DNA from: Tuctoria greenei
Taxonomy: Eukaryota; Streptophyta; Magnoliopsida; Poales; Poaceae
Length of the DNA stretch: 64,000 nucleotides
Direction: 5' to 3'
NCBI GenBank assembly: GCA_036927565.1
Contig: JAYESD010000011.1
Span: 92,665,178 to 92,729,177 of the forward strand
Positions 1 to 12,100 of this stretch are shown one piece after another. A program made the position numbers and the translations under genes. Positions within the stretch are counted from its first letter, which is position 1. Each line of letters begins with the position of its first letter. Below the pieces are notes generated by a model that made no database searches, was not told the origin of the DNA, and saw only the letters and a program-made list of their open reading frames with translations.

Positions 1-972
1 AGGTTTGTATGTGGAGCTTGGTAGATAATATAGTAGGCATATTTGCGACACATAATATTGCTAAGTCAAAAACCCAAACCTTAGGATAAATCAGTTCAAA
101 ACTATTTTATTCAAGACATGTGCATATGTGATGGAATGGAGGTGGATGTAGATATTTGAGATGACTCATTTTTGAGTGGACTCTCTTATTTTGCAAGGAC
201 GAAAGATGGCTACTTTTCTCTTTTATTTTCTCATGCTTTTGATGTAAGCATTCATTTTATTTTTTTTCTTTTTCTTGTAGCCATGTCTTCTACTCCCTTT
301 TTATGCAATAAATTTCGAGAAAGTACTAAGCATGAATGGTATGGATTTTCTCTTTTTATTGTGGAATGGTGGTATGATGGGAATTTCCTTACTTCTAGTG
401 TAGAAGTACATTATGTGCAAGTGAAGTCTTGAATTCACAAAGTAATTAGAAATCTCACATAGGTCTATACTAGTTTGACAAAGCTCAGTGTGAAGACAAA
501 TAGCATATGCATATGGTCTGTCAATGTAATGTATCATATGGCTTTGGTGGGTATTTCCAATCAAATGAGAGTAACTTAAATATTTTTATAATTTCTCCGG
601 AAATCTAAGTTTCACTTTCAAACTAGGAATAGCAACCCTATCACTATATCATAGCTCCCAACAACTTAGAATTGGATTAAGCTTTTGCTACCCACAATTT
701 CTAAACCAAGGCAAAAGTAATTATAGCCAATGAAACCAATATTTTGGAGAGTAGTAAGTTGTAAACTAGGGACTTAGGAAAAATAAAACATAGCGACTAT
801 TCATCATTTCATCTATGTGAATTCCAAACCATTCTTACCGCACATCTTTTATTTTATTTTGAAAGCAAATCTACTCTACTCATTTTTAAGTTTTTTGATA
901 TTCACGGTGGATTATGGGTGAACAGAAAATAAATATGAAAGGGGTGTGATACAAATTACTTCAAGTGGGGGT

Positions 973-986
973 CCTCCCCCAAGCTT
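973..986 (-). other. Polypurine-tract-like motif inside element A
   Basis: On the minus strand this reads AAGCTTGGGGGAGG, nearly the same as the tract beside B's 3' LTR (8734-8748). It recurs at 10131-10144 in B. It may be an internal extra priming site or a relic of the internal region's assembly. Confidence 0.45.
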
Positions 987-1199
987 GTTCTTGTTCAAGG
1001 TCTACGATAGGGCTGAAACCCTAACGACGGATGTAGGCCATGAGGTTGGCCTAACCTTGTTGCAGCACGACTTTGGCATTGGAGGGTTGAGTGTTGATGT
1101 TGGATTGCCTTCCATGGGTTTCATGAGTGTGGTTAAGGAGAGTTTTGTCGATGTCGCTCATCCACACATCAAGGTTTCCATATGTTGGATGTACCTTGT

Positions 1200-1660
1200 T
1201 ATTCCTTGGCTAAGGTAGTGATAACCCTTCGCACAAAGGCATGACATGCACTCAACATGCATTGAGTGTGTTTCGTCTTTCTTTGGCTAAGGTGTATCAT
1301 ACCTTCTTACCATAAAGGAATAACTTGTACCCCTGATGCACTGGGTGTGATCCATCATTCCTTGGCTAAGGTAATGATACCCTTTAACGACAAAGGAGTG
1401 ACATGTACCCAACATGTGTTGAGTATGATCCGTTATTCCTTGGCTAAGGTACAACATACCGATAACCATAAAAGGGATGACGTGCACTCAACATGGGTTG
1501 AGTATGATCCATTGTTCCTTGGCTAAGGTATACCTTCTAGCCACATAGGAACAACTTGCACCCAATATACATTGGATGTGATCTTTGTCATTCCTTGGTT
1601 AAAGTACATCATACCTTTTAGCCACAAAGGAATAACTTACACCTAATTATGGTGGTAATT
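1200..1660. repeat. Tandem repeat, about 78 bp period, six units (element A)
   Basis: The marker CCTTGGCTAAGG, or a one-to-two base variant, starts at 1204, 1281, 1360, 1438, 1517 and 1593, giving spacings of 76-79 bp. Each unit also has a degenerate CACAAAGGAATGACATG segment and a GTTGAGTATGATCC-like segment. No coding function is evident; short frames through it are by-products of the repeat. Confidence 0.85.
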
Positions 1661-4440
1661 CCCTTGAGCTTGAATGAGTGCTTAGAATAGTTGAGAGCAT
1701 AATGCTATCACATACTCGTAGAAGCCCATTGGTTGCTCATGGAGGGTTTCCATGTCAAATCTCCGGCCTCGTATAGTTATGATTGACCTTCGGGCTTAAT
1801 TTTCGATAGGTAGCAACCATCCTAATTTACTCCTTGGCCAAGAGATATTGAAATGGAATCCTCATAGGGTTTCCAACAATTGGATCTTTGAGTGCTTGCA
1901 TAGTTATTTTACTCCTGCAAACTTTCCCTCTATGATAGAGAAGGATGGTTAGCTCCTGATACTTATACAAATGAATTTTCGGGTTAGGTAACTGAATCTT
2001 CATTTGTACGCAAGGGGAAGAACAAGACAAAAGATGCATTGGGTCCAATTTCCAGTGTATCCATGAACAATGTATGAATCGTTGCTAGGAGTGGGGCTTT
2101 ATGAACAATGTATGAATCATTCCTACTCATAGTAATGCAAGTGTATAAATAAACTATATGGATCCCTTCATCTTGTAAAATTTCTTACCATCATAGTTTT
2201 TTACAAGAACAAATATTTATCATTTGGGTCATGGCAAACAAGATTCTCAACTTTATCCTCCTAAGTATTTTAAATTTCTTGCCTAGGAATTTTAAATTTA
2301 GTAATCCATGCATGAATGAGTTTCAAATCAAAATTATGGACATCACTATTCCTAGGTTTATACATACCAATTCAACCATTAAGTAATTCCATAAGCATTA
2401 CCTAGGCAGAAAAAGTTAAGTCAATTTTAGCAATGCTTACGAAATTTTAGGTACTTTATTCCTATGTAAGCTGATATTCCTTTTTGAAGAATCAAAAAGG
2501 GCAGTGCCAATACTTAATCTTGTGAGGATGCATAAGAATTGAATGATGAAAAGGTGTAAACCTTCCTTGCCAATGTAAGCAAAAATCATTCAATCCTAAT
2601 GTAATTCCAACGACAGAAAATTTAAAACTTGTACCTCAATTGAAGAGCAGTCCGAGTTGAAGGTTGTTGTGTGAGAAACTCACAACCATGAATTTTGGTG
2701 TAGCCTTCATGTTCAATGTCTTTCTACCATGTTGAGGTTGGAGTTGAATGAGCTTCATCTTGTTCCTCCATTGGGCCATCGTCTTGAGCAATCCTCCACC
2801 ATGAACTCAAAATGAGACCGATGGAGGGATATGTGCTTCATGGGGCCTTCCAACCTCTTTGCAAATTTTGTCTTGGCTGCACTAAAATCACGAACAAACA
2901 AAACAACTCCAAAATTGGTTACGTTAGCTCAAAAGCATGTTGTACCCTTTGCCAAATTGTTTTGCCCAACTTAAAAGAACTTGCAAATGCATTGAATATT
3001 AAGGGAAATATTTTTTGGTTTGAATTAGGAAGATGAATTCAAGTGGTTACGCCCAAGGTTCATATCCAACTAAATTTATTTCCTAATTCAAAATTTTAGT
3101 TTTATGATGGTTGGAAATTTTACTTTCCAACATGCAAGTGTGAAAATTCAAACATGCTAAATGAAAATGAGAAATTAAAATATGCAATTGGATAAAACAA
3201 ATATGAGATAACTACAAATTAACCTATTGGCAAGGACTCACGGAATTTTTGAAGTCTGATGAGTGGGACTTACCTTCATCCTGTTTAGTGCGATGATTTT
3301 TTTCCAATCCCGGAGCTGAAGATGTGGACAGATTCTCTTGATCGACATGTCAAATCTCCTTTGACCTGTTAGTTGGACATGTGGACCACATGATGGCCCT
3401 AGCCTCTCCGTCATCTTGATGAAGACTTGTTGATGTAGTGACGGCTTTTCCCTCTTGAAGATATTCTCTCATGAGCATGGTGAGGCTTGTCCTTCTTTAG
3501 GGGTGTCACTTCGACCTTCGTGATATTCCTTAAGGTCAACCCATACTTTGATCATGGATCAAAAGCTTCCTTGGCAATGATGCCATGTGGACTCCACAAT
3601 CAAACAAGAGACGCTTCATCCACAATGTCACTTGCCCTAGGTTGCATGAGCTTGGTCGAAGGGTAGGGATCCCAACAAGTGATTGTGGGATATCTTGGAT
3701 CTTTAATGCTCCTTAAGTTTCTTGTCATTGGCCAATAGATTCATGTAATTTTTTTCTTGATTTCTTGCTTGGCCATGGAGAAGATACTTCAAGGCAGGCT
3801 AGTCGAACTTAAATCCATTGAAATCCCCATAGCCTCCTAGATTACAAGGGTGATGTTGTTTCACCCTTGTCCTCCTTGTAGGTGACATCCCTTGGAGTTG
3901 TGTTTGAAAGGAAGAATCTTCATGGTTCTTAAGGAAATGATTCCCCAAGTGGCCCATGTTGACATAGATTTTCACAAATCATGTGAATATCTATGGTTTG
4001 GATCACCCAAACACTTCTCCATTGGTTTAATATTCATGTTACTTCAATGGGAGGTGTAGTTCCATAACTAGCATGTCCACCTTGTTAGGTGGTGTGCATG
4101 CCAAGCTAGAGCATTCTTCAATCCACCTCTTGAGTGGAGAACATATTCTCATCCATGATGAATGAGAATAGGACTCTTTCAGCTCCAGCACGAATGTGGT
4201 CATGGTTTGGTGGTGCCAACCCATGACATGAGTGTTGGATGAAGAGCCAAATATCCAACACATGATGGAGGCAAACCAAGAAGAACTCTTGGAGCCTCCC
4301 CCAAGCTTGGGGATGGATGACTTTGGCTCCTACTGGAAGTTGAAATTCTCCCACAAAAGCCAATGTGTTGCCTAGCGGACATTTGTTGAGGTACGCCTTG
4401 AATTATCTTGCTGTTGAGCACTTGCATCCTCGTTGGCCAT
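1661..4440. other. Internal non-coding part of element A
   Basis: I see no conserved protein domain on either strand here. A short stretch at 3579-3620 resembles the element's own LTR (compare 7990-8030, CCACAATCAAACAAGA in both), and a perfect palindrome CCCCAAGCTTGGGG lies at about 4299-4312. In an autonomous Athila element this position after the protease would hold reverse transcriptase and integrase, which are absent. Confidence 0.6.
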
Positions 4441-4835
4441 CCCATAAAATGGGTTAGCCAACACTTCCTTGCCATTGATATGGAAGTGGATTTCTCCAGC
4501 TCCCACATCTATACAAGCCTTCGCGGTGCTTAGAAATGGTCGTCCAATAATGAGTAGTGTATCCTTCTCGACCTCCATGTTGAGCACAACAAAATCCAAG
4601 GGTATGAAGCAATTTTAGATTTTCACCAGAATATCGTCAGCAATACTTGCCGGATAACAGAATGAAGAATCAGCTAGTTGGAGATGCATTGGTGTTAGAG
4701 TAAGATCCGTGAAGTTCAGCTGGTCGAAAACCACCTTGGGCATCACACTCACACTTGCTCCAAGGTCATAAAGGGCCTTGTCAAAGTGGTGAGACCCAAT
4801 TGAGCATGAAATTGTAGGACATACAGGGTCCTTTG
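4440..4835 (-). pseudogene. Athila-like aspartic protease remnant
   Basis: On the minus strand the frame downstream of gag reads a DLGASVSVMP active-site motif, then LDFVVLNMEVEKDT and a LIIGRPFLSTAKACIDVGAG segment (4372-4599 open frame), the usual order in Athila/gypsy retropepsins. A stop codon interrupts it near 4614-4616. The 4.46 kb repeat shared with element B begins inside this domain, so B keeps only its last few codons. Confidence 0.75.
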
Positions 4836-4836
4836 G

Positions 4837-5966
4837 CTAGTTGCCTCCTTGTAGAGAAATCATGTTGGAACTTTCCACAAGAGGTTCAGGATGTCCTGGC
4901 ATCTTGTCGTTCTCCATTGGAGGAACAACAACTGCCAGTTGAGCCAACTGAGATTCCAACATCTTGTTGAAGCTCAATTGATTCTTGAAGGCTAGGGATA
5001 TTCCTTCAATCTTGGCATTAATGCTCCCTAGGGTCTTGTCATTAGCTGGCAGGTTCTTGGATAGAGCATCATTGATCTTGAGTTGGCTAATGGCATGTTT
5101 TCTCAAGTTTGGTTGATTTTCATTATTGCCATTGTTGTTGTACCCTACTTGAAAGAATGGGCGTGGTTGGCCCCACCCTTGACCTCCTGGACGATAGCCA
5201 TTGTTGTTCCCATTGTTGGCTACGTATATTGTATCCTCACGGGTTTGTGGGCATTCATTGCCCAAATGGCTCGTGTTGTCACAGACTTCACATGTGATGT
5301 GAGAGTCTAAGGCATAGGCATTGCCACATACCTCACCATTACCTTGTCCATCTATTTTCATCATAAGGAGATCCAATTTGGCAGCGATCATGTCCACCTC
5401 CTTCTAGGTGTGCGTGCCTCGCTGGCGGTTAAGGAGACGTTTGTCGCTCCAACCCATGTTTGACACCATCTTCTTAATTAAATCTTTGGCTTTGGGCACT
5501 GTCAATGGGAAGAAGGCCCCTCCAGCAGCAGCATCAACATGGTCATGGGCGGAAGGGATCAGCCCGTTGTAGAAGTTTTGGATAATTAGCCAATCATCCA
5601 TCCCATGGTGAGAACGGGCTAGGATATACTCCTGAAGCCTTTCCCAAGCCTCGGGAATAGACTCCTTGGCATCTTGCTAGAAGCTGGAAATTCTGCCACT
5701 TATGGAATTGGTCTTGCCCAATGGGAAAGACATGGCGAGGAATGTCGTAGAACACTTCTTCCATGTGTCTACAACACTTCGGTTCGTGTAGAACCACTGT
5801 TCCACTCTCCTAAAAAGAGAGAACGGAAACATCCCGAGACGGAGAGCATCAGGAGATATGTCCTTGTTCTTAAAAGGGTCTTCTTGGTCATTAGCGTTTT
5901 GGTTGTTGGGGTAGTTACGCTGGCTTGCTTTGCCGCAAGAAGCTTCTTAGGAGCAACGACATGAGG
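4837..5966 (-). pseudogene. Athila-like gag (capsid and zinc-finger nucleocapsid), decayed
   Basis: Reading leftwards from about 5966, the frame gives ALRLGMFPFSLFRRVEQWFY, then EAWERLQEYILARSHHGMDD and the NFYNGLIPSAHDHVDAAAGG core of the retrotransposon gag domain. A second open stretch (5397-4837, 186 aa) holds one zinc knuckle CEVCDNTSHLGNECP (CX2CX4HX4C) followed by an Asn/Gly-rich linker. In-frame stops occur before the capsid (about 5900-5930), near 5680 and at 5406-5404, so no full Gag can be made. Gag packages the RNA; this copy could only have relied on Gag supplied in trans. Confidence 0.85.
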
Positions 5967-6133
5967 TCAATCTCTCAGAATGGATTCGAGATCTTCAAGA
6001 AAGTTTTCCGACAAGCGGAAACCAGACATACACTACCCTGTTTTCACATAAAATGCAAAAACAAATAAGGGTTATCCTACTAAAACCTACCATGGTCTTA
6101 TCCTATTCACTCAATCATGCAATACTTCGGTTG

Positions 6134-6154
6134 CCTTCCCCGACAATGGCGCCA
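6134..6154 (-). other. Primer binding site, tRNA-Asp type (element A)
   Basis: On the minus strand the sequence reads TGGCGCCATTGTCGGGGAAG, close to the TGGCGCCGTTGCCGGGG consensus complementary to the tRNA-Asp 3' end used by Athila and Tat elements. It lies four bases inside the LTR end, which fixes both the LTR boundary and the minus-strand orientation. Confidence 0.85.
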
Positions 6155-6459
6155 GAAATGTTTGTTGATATTTCCTATGCACTACTAACAATTCATCCCT
6201 AGCAGGGGTGCCAAAAATGCTTGTTAATAGTTTTTAGATTACGGATGTAAGCCCGCGAGAGCACATAATCTATCGATGTAGCATTTCCCCTTTTAGAGTA
6301 TTCCCGAAGGTTGTTATTTATATTCTCCCAAAGGAAGGCTAGGTGGAAGCAAAGCAATCATCAAATGGAGAGGCTAGGTTGGTCTAGGTATGGTTCTAGC
6401 AAGGATGGGTAATGGATAATTAGAGGTAGTGTGACACACACAAGAGCATTCTATCCTAA

Positions 6460-6482
6460 GGGGGGGGGGGGGGGGGGGGGGG
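6460..6482 (+). repeat. Homopolymer of 23 G
   Basis: The run lies within LTR A at a place where LTRs B and C have only short G runs. It may be a real slippage expansion or an assembly error; its length should not be trusted. Confidence 0.7.
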
Positions 6483-7291
6483 TAAACGAGGTAAAGAGGG
6501 AGAAGGCTAAGAGTTAGGTATATACTCCTATTATACTTCTAATGTACATATACATAGCTTAAGTTAGTTACAAATGATCATATTGATTATGAATTCTCAT
6601 GCTAAGTGTATTAACACATCGGGCACAGGTTTATCCCTAGCAACACTAGGACGACTCTCGTCAATAGCCTGTGGCATAGTCGAACGTGGAGGATTGCAAA
6701 GGAAAGATAGGGCTGTCACCACCTACTGCCCACCTCTTCAATCCATTGGTCTATGAGTCATTAAATCTACTTATCTATCCTAGCACCATGCTAGCATATT
6801 AATTAATTACCTTAAGAGCCTAGGCACAAGCCATCCTAAGGCAATGAACTAAATCATCATTGAACCAATGCTAATTCATAGCATAAGTGATTCATCTCAA
6901 CATCATCTTGTCAGAGCTAATTAGACTATAGTGGGGTTGTAGTGTTTATGATGATATAATGAGAATGGTATAGCATAACCATAAATACTACTCCTACCAC
7001 ATATATGGAATCCACAATCAAACAAGAAAAACTTCATCCAAGTATATGAACAATAGAAGACTAAAGATAACATATTTATTAAGAGCAAAGTAACAAATAC
7101 AAATAGGAATATGAGAGCCATACCTTTCCCAATTAGGAATTGGGAAGAGACTCTTCTACTTCTTTCCTACTTGGACTATGGACTATAGGCTCTCCTCTCT
7201 ACAGCCTAAACTCCTCTCAACCTATGGAGAATAGTGGATTCAATGGATGAATACTCAAGTGGTGTGTGTGTGAAGTGAAGGTAGGGGGTCC

Positions 7292-7299
7292 TATTTATA
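7292..7299 (-). promoter_or_regulatory. LTR A TATA box
   Basis: Minus strand TATAAATA in the context CACCTATAAATAGGACC. The same box is at 15400-15407 in LTR C; B's 3' LTR copy at about 8245-8252 is altered to AATAAATA. Confidence 0.65.
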
Positions 7300-7783
7300 G
7301 GTGGAGAAGGGTCGGTTCCTGCCACCAAAAGCGCGTGAATCAGTCACCACTGACTTCTTGAAGACGAGAGGAGCCAATATGTGGCGATTGACCAAGTTTG
7401 GCGCCAGGATTAGGTCGGCTGAATAGGAGGTCGACCGACCTGGTCTTTGCAACAATTCTCGTGTGCTTTCTCCAAGTCACTGCGAGGTAGGTCCCATCCC
7501 TTGATATGGGTGCTACACCATTGGATGGCCTGGGATACTTCTGTTTGTGGTCCATTTGATCCTTGTGGATCCACATGTCGTCGCTAGATTTGCTGGTATG
7601 GTATTTTATAGAATTGCACCCCTCTTTGCCCTCATTTCCTGCAATAATTCCCTGCATGCACTATTTCTCTAAGGACAAGTGGAAATAGGTTAAATAGAAA
7701 GGTGTTATGTGCAAGAAATGACAATTCCATCACATAATTGACTTATATTGACGGGTGAAATTGGTATATAACAACCATAAACA

Positions 7784-8733
7784 CATATTAAGTAAATACC
7801 TTAGGAGCTGTAGCACAAACCATCCTAAGGAAATAAACTAAATCATCGTTGAACCAATGTTGAGACATAGCATAAGTTATTCATATTAACATGATCATAT
7901 CATAACTACTTAGACTATAGTTGGGCTTTATAGTGTTTATGATGATAGCATAAAGACATTAAGGCATGATCATAAAGACTATTCCTACCACATACATGGA
8001 ATCCACAATCAAACAAGAAACGCTTCATCCAAGTATATGAATAAGAGAAGACTAAAGCTAATATCTTTATTATGCATAAAGTCACAAATATAAGAAAAGA
8101 TACATAAGCCATACCTTTCCCAATTTGGACTTAGGACTAGAGGCTCTCCTCCCTATAGCCTAACTCCACTAAGGACTAAGAGAACTAGTGTATACAATAG
8201 AATGATGCTCAAGTGTTGTGTGTGAAGTGAGGGTAGGGGGTCCTATTTATTGGTGGAGAAGGGTCGGTTCTTGCCACAAAAAGCGTGCAAATCCATCACC
8301 ACTGATTCTTCAAGCCGAGACGAGCCAACACGTGGCGATTCATCGAGTTTGGCGCCAGGAACAAGTCGGCCGACTAGGCGGTCAGCCGACCTACTCTCTG
8401 CACCATTTCTCGTGTGCTTTCTCCAGGTCACTGCCAGGTGGGTCCCATGCCTTGATATGGATGCTACACCATTGGATGGCCTCGCATTCTGTTTGTGGGC
8501 CATTTGATCCATGTGGTGCCACATGTCGGTGCTTTATTGGCTGGGATGGTATTTTATAGGATCCATCCCCTTGTTTCACTTCAATTTTGTATATAATACC
8601 TGCATGCACCAATTTTCCAAGGACAAGTGGAAATAGGTTAAATAGAAAGGTGATGTGTGTGAGAAAAATGATATTTCCTTCACACAATTGAGTTATATTG
8701 ACGGGTGAAATTGGTATATAACAGCTGTCAACA
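7784..8733 (-). repeat. 3' LTR of element B, truncated by A
   Basis: It starts in mid-LTR (CATATTAAGTAAATACC, matching about 14936 in LTR C and 6793 in LTR A) and runs to the terminal GCTGTCAACA. Its missing part should lie to the left of A, outside the window. By eye it is roughly 75-80% similar to LTR A, far below the similarity of the A and B internal blocks. Confidence 0.75.
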
Positions 8734-8748
8734 AACTCCCCCAAGCTT
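8734..8748 (-). other. Polypurine tract of element B
   Basis: Minus strand AAGCTTGGGGGAGTT sits immediately before the LTR terminus TGTTGACAGC. This is the expected plus-strand primer position and confirms that the 3' LTR lies to the left. Confidence 0.8.
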
Positions 8749-9158
8749 ATCCTTTGCACATCCCAAGCAAAACTAAGACTTTAGGTTGATGATCAAGAGT
8801 TGCTACAATGTTCTACTTTTCAAAAGTACCATGTGCACAAGAAAATACTCTACCTAGTATTGGAAAAATTAGCATGGTACTTCACCCATCTTAAGTCATT
8901 ATTGGGCTTATGTTGTCTCCTATTCATGGGTGGTTGAAAGATAGAACAGCAAATGGAGCACACATACCCTAGAAATCAAGTTCTACTCAAATTTTGGAGA
9001 GTTCAATTTAGATTATAAGTACCTCAATTTGATTCTCTCAGTAGAGTTCAATTTATATTATAAGTTCCTTAATTTGATTCTCTCAGTCTCTCCTTTATGT
9101 GTAGTGGAAATATGTCCTTATCAAGGCTTTTTGCCTAAATTCATCCTACCACTAAATA
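8749..9158. other. 3' internal end of element B, non-coding
   Basis: This is the part of the internal region whose counterpart in A lies outside the window. It contains an imperfect 45-bp tandem duplication (about 8998-9042 and 9043-9087, ending GATTCTCTCAGT in both). No domain is visible. Confidence 0.6.
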
Positions 9159-12100
9159 AGGTTTGTATGTGGAGCTTGGTAGATAATATAGTAGGCATAT
9201 TTGCGACACATAATATTGCTAAGTCAAAAACCCAAACCTTAGGATAAATCAATTCAAAACTATTTTATTCAAGACATGTGCATATGTGATGGAATGGAGG
9301 TGGATGTAGATATTTGAGATGACTCATTTTTGAGTGGACTCTCTTATTTTGCAAGGACGAAAGATGGCTACTTTTCTCTTTTATTTTCTCATGCTTTTGA
9401 TGTAAGCATTCATTTTATTTTTTTTCTTTTTCTTGTAGCCATGTCTTATACTCCCTTTTTATGCAATAAATTTCGAGAAAGTACTAAGCATGAATGGTAT
9501 GGAGTTTCTCTTTTTATTGTGGAATGGTGGTATGATGGGAATTTCCTTACTTCTAGTGTAGAAGTACATTATGTGCAAGTGAAGTCTTGAATTCACAAAG
9601 TAATTAGAAATCTCACATAGGTCTATACTAGTTTGACAAAGCTCAATGTGAAGACAAATAGCATATGCATATGGTCTGTCAATGTAATGTATCATATGGC
9701 TTTGGTGGGTATTTCCAATCAAATGAGAGTAACTTAAATATTTTTATAATTTCTCCGGAAATCTAAGTTTCACTTTCAAACTAGGAATAGCAACCCTATC
9801 ACTATATCATAGCTCCCAACAACTTAGAATTGGATTAAGCTTTTGCTACCCACAATTTCTAAACCAAGGCAAAAGTAATTATAGCCAATGAAAGCAATAT
9901 TTTGGAGAGTAGTAAGTTGTAAACTAGGGACTTAGGAAAAATAAAACATAGCGACTATTCATCATTTCATCTATGTGAATTCCAAACCATTCTTACCGCA
10001 CATCTTTTATTTTATTTTGAAAGCAAATCTACTCTACTCATTTTTAAGTTTTTTGATATTCACGGTGGATTATGGGTGAACAGAAAATAAATATGAAAGG
10101 GGTGTGATACAAATTACTTCAAGTGGGGGTCCTCCCCCAAGCTTGTTCTTGTTCAAGGTCTACGATAGGGCTGAAACCCTAACGACGGATGTAGGCCATG
10201 AGGTTGGCCTAACCTTGTTGCAGCACGACTTTGGCATTGGAGGGTTGAGTGTTGATGTTGGATTGCCTTCCATGGGTTTCATGAGTGTGGTTAAGGAGAG
10301 TTTTGTCGATGTCGCTCATCCACACATCAAGGTTTCCATATGTTGGATGTACCTTGTTATTCCTTGGCTAAGGTAGTGATAACCCTTCGCACAAAGGCAT
10401 GACATGCACTCAACATGCATTGAGTGTGTTTCGTCTTTCTTTGGCTAAGGTGTATCATACCTTCTTACCATAAAGGAATAACTTGTACCCCTGATGCACT
10501 GGGTGTGATCCATCATTCCTTGGCTAAGGTAATGATACCCTTTAACGACAAAGGAGTGACATGTACCCAACATGTGTTGAGTATGATCCGTTATTCCTTG
10601 GCTAAGGTACAACATACCGATAACCATAAAAGGGATGACGTGCACTCAACATGGGTTGAGTATGATCCATTGTTCCTTGGCTAAGGTATACCTTCTAGCC
10701 ACATAGGAACAACTTGCACCCAATATACATTGGATGTGATCTTTGTCATTCCTTGGTTAAAGTACATCATACCTTTTAGCCACAAAGGAATAACTTACAC
10801 CTAATTATGGTGGTAATTCCCTTGAGCTTGAATGAGTGCTTAGAATAGTTGAGAGCATAATGCTATCACATACTCGTAGAAGCCCATTGGTTGCTCATGG
10901 AGGGTTTCCATGTCAAATCTCCGGCCTCGTATAGTTATGATTGACCTTCGGGCTTAATTTTCGATAGGTAGCAACCATCCTAATTTACTCCTTGGCCAAG
11001 AGATATTGAAATGGAATCCTCATAGGGTTTCCAACAATTGGATCTTTGAGTGCTTGCATAGTTATTTTACTCCTGCAAACTTTCCCTCTATGATAGAGAA
11101 GGATGGTTAGCTCCTGATACTTATACAGATGAATTTTCGGGTTAGGTAACTGAATCTTCATTTGTACGCAAGGGGAAGAACAAGACAAAAGATGCATTGG
11201 GTCCAATTTCCAGTGTATCCATGAACAATGTATGAATCGTTGCTAGGAGTGGGGCTTTATGAACAATGTATGAATCATTCCTACTCATAGTAATGCAAGT
11301 GTATAAATAAACTATATGGATCCCTTCATCTTGTAAAATTTCTTACCATCATAGTTTTTTACAAGAACAAATATTTATCATTTGGGTCATGGCAAACAAG
11401 ATTCTCAACTTTATCCTCCTAAGTATTTTAAATTTCTTGCCTAGGAATTTTAAATTTAGTAATCCATGCATGAATGAGTTTCAAATCAAAATTATGGACA
11501 TCACTATTCCTAGGTTTATACATACCAATTCAACCATTAAGTAATTCCATAAGCATTACCTAGGCAGAAAAAGTCTTAAGTCAATTTTAGCAATGCTTAC
11601 GAAATTTTAGGTACTTTATTCCTATGTAAGCTGATATTCCTTTTTGAAGAATCAAAAAGGGCAGTGCCAATACTTAATCTCGTGAGGATGCATAAGAATT
11701 GAATGATGAAAAGGTGTAAACCTTCCTTGCCAATGTAAGCAAAAATCATTCAATCCTAATGTAATTCCAACGACAGAAAATTTTAAACTTGTACCTCAAT
11801 TGAAGAGCAGTCCGAGTTGAAGGTTGTTGTGTGAGAAACTCACAACCATGAATTTTGGTGTAGCCTTCATGTTCAATGTCTTTCTACCATGTTGAGGTTG
11901 GAGTTGAATGAGCTTCATCTTGTTCCTCCATTGGGCCATCGTCTTGAGCAATCCTCCACCATGAACTCAAAAGAGACCGATGGAGGGATATGTGCTTCAT
12001 GGGGCCTTCCAACCTCTTTGCAAATTTTGTCTTGGCTGCACTAAAATCAAGAACAAACAAAACAACTCCAAAATTGGTTACGTTAGCTCAAAAGCATGTT

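Larger units (their letters stand above)
1..4463. repeat. 4.46 kb direct repeat, copy 1 (internal region of element A)
   Basis: This block recurs at 9159-13624 with an offset of 9158-9159. I counted about 14 substitutions and a few 1-2 bp indels by eye, i.e. about 99.6% identity. The match stops inside the protease remnant at about 4463; beyond it the two elements (PBS region, LTRs) are much more diverged. It is not a pair of LTRs: true LTRs with TG/CA ends and a PBS lie elsewhere. Confidence 0.9.
1..7783 (-). mobile_element. Element A: Athila-like Ty3/gypsy LTR retrotransposon, 3' end outside the window
   Basis: The element is read on the minus strand. Its 5' LTR is 6159-7783, followed leftwards by a tRNA-Asp-type primer binding site (6134-6154), a decayed gag (5966-4837) and protease (about 4835-4440), then about 4.4 kb without recognisable reverse transcriptase or integrase. 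The gag domain pattern, the DLGAS-type protease and the PBS are those of the Athila lineage. With no RT or integrase it must have moved in trans. Its right LTR end abuts LTR-internal sequence of element B (from 7784), so A was probably inserted into B's 3' LTR; the left junction is outside the window, so the 5-bp duplication (expected CATAT) cannot be checked. Confidence 0.8.
6159..7783 (-). repeat. 5' LTR of element A (about 1.6 kb)
   Basis: Plus-strand ends are TGTTTGTTG and ATAAACA. Length and internal order match LTR C (14322-15887). It contains a minus-strand TATA box (7292-7299), a GGCGCCAGG box followed by a TCGGCTGA/GGTCGACCGACC inverted pair just upstream of it (about 7392-7440), and a run of 23 G (6460-6482). 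Confidence 0.8.

Noticed and set aside
6460..6482. 23-G run as a polypurine tract
   Set aside because: It lies inside LTR A, not next to an LTR end; real PPTs are at 8734-8748, 34163-34178 and 50940-50957.
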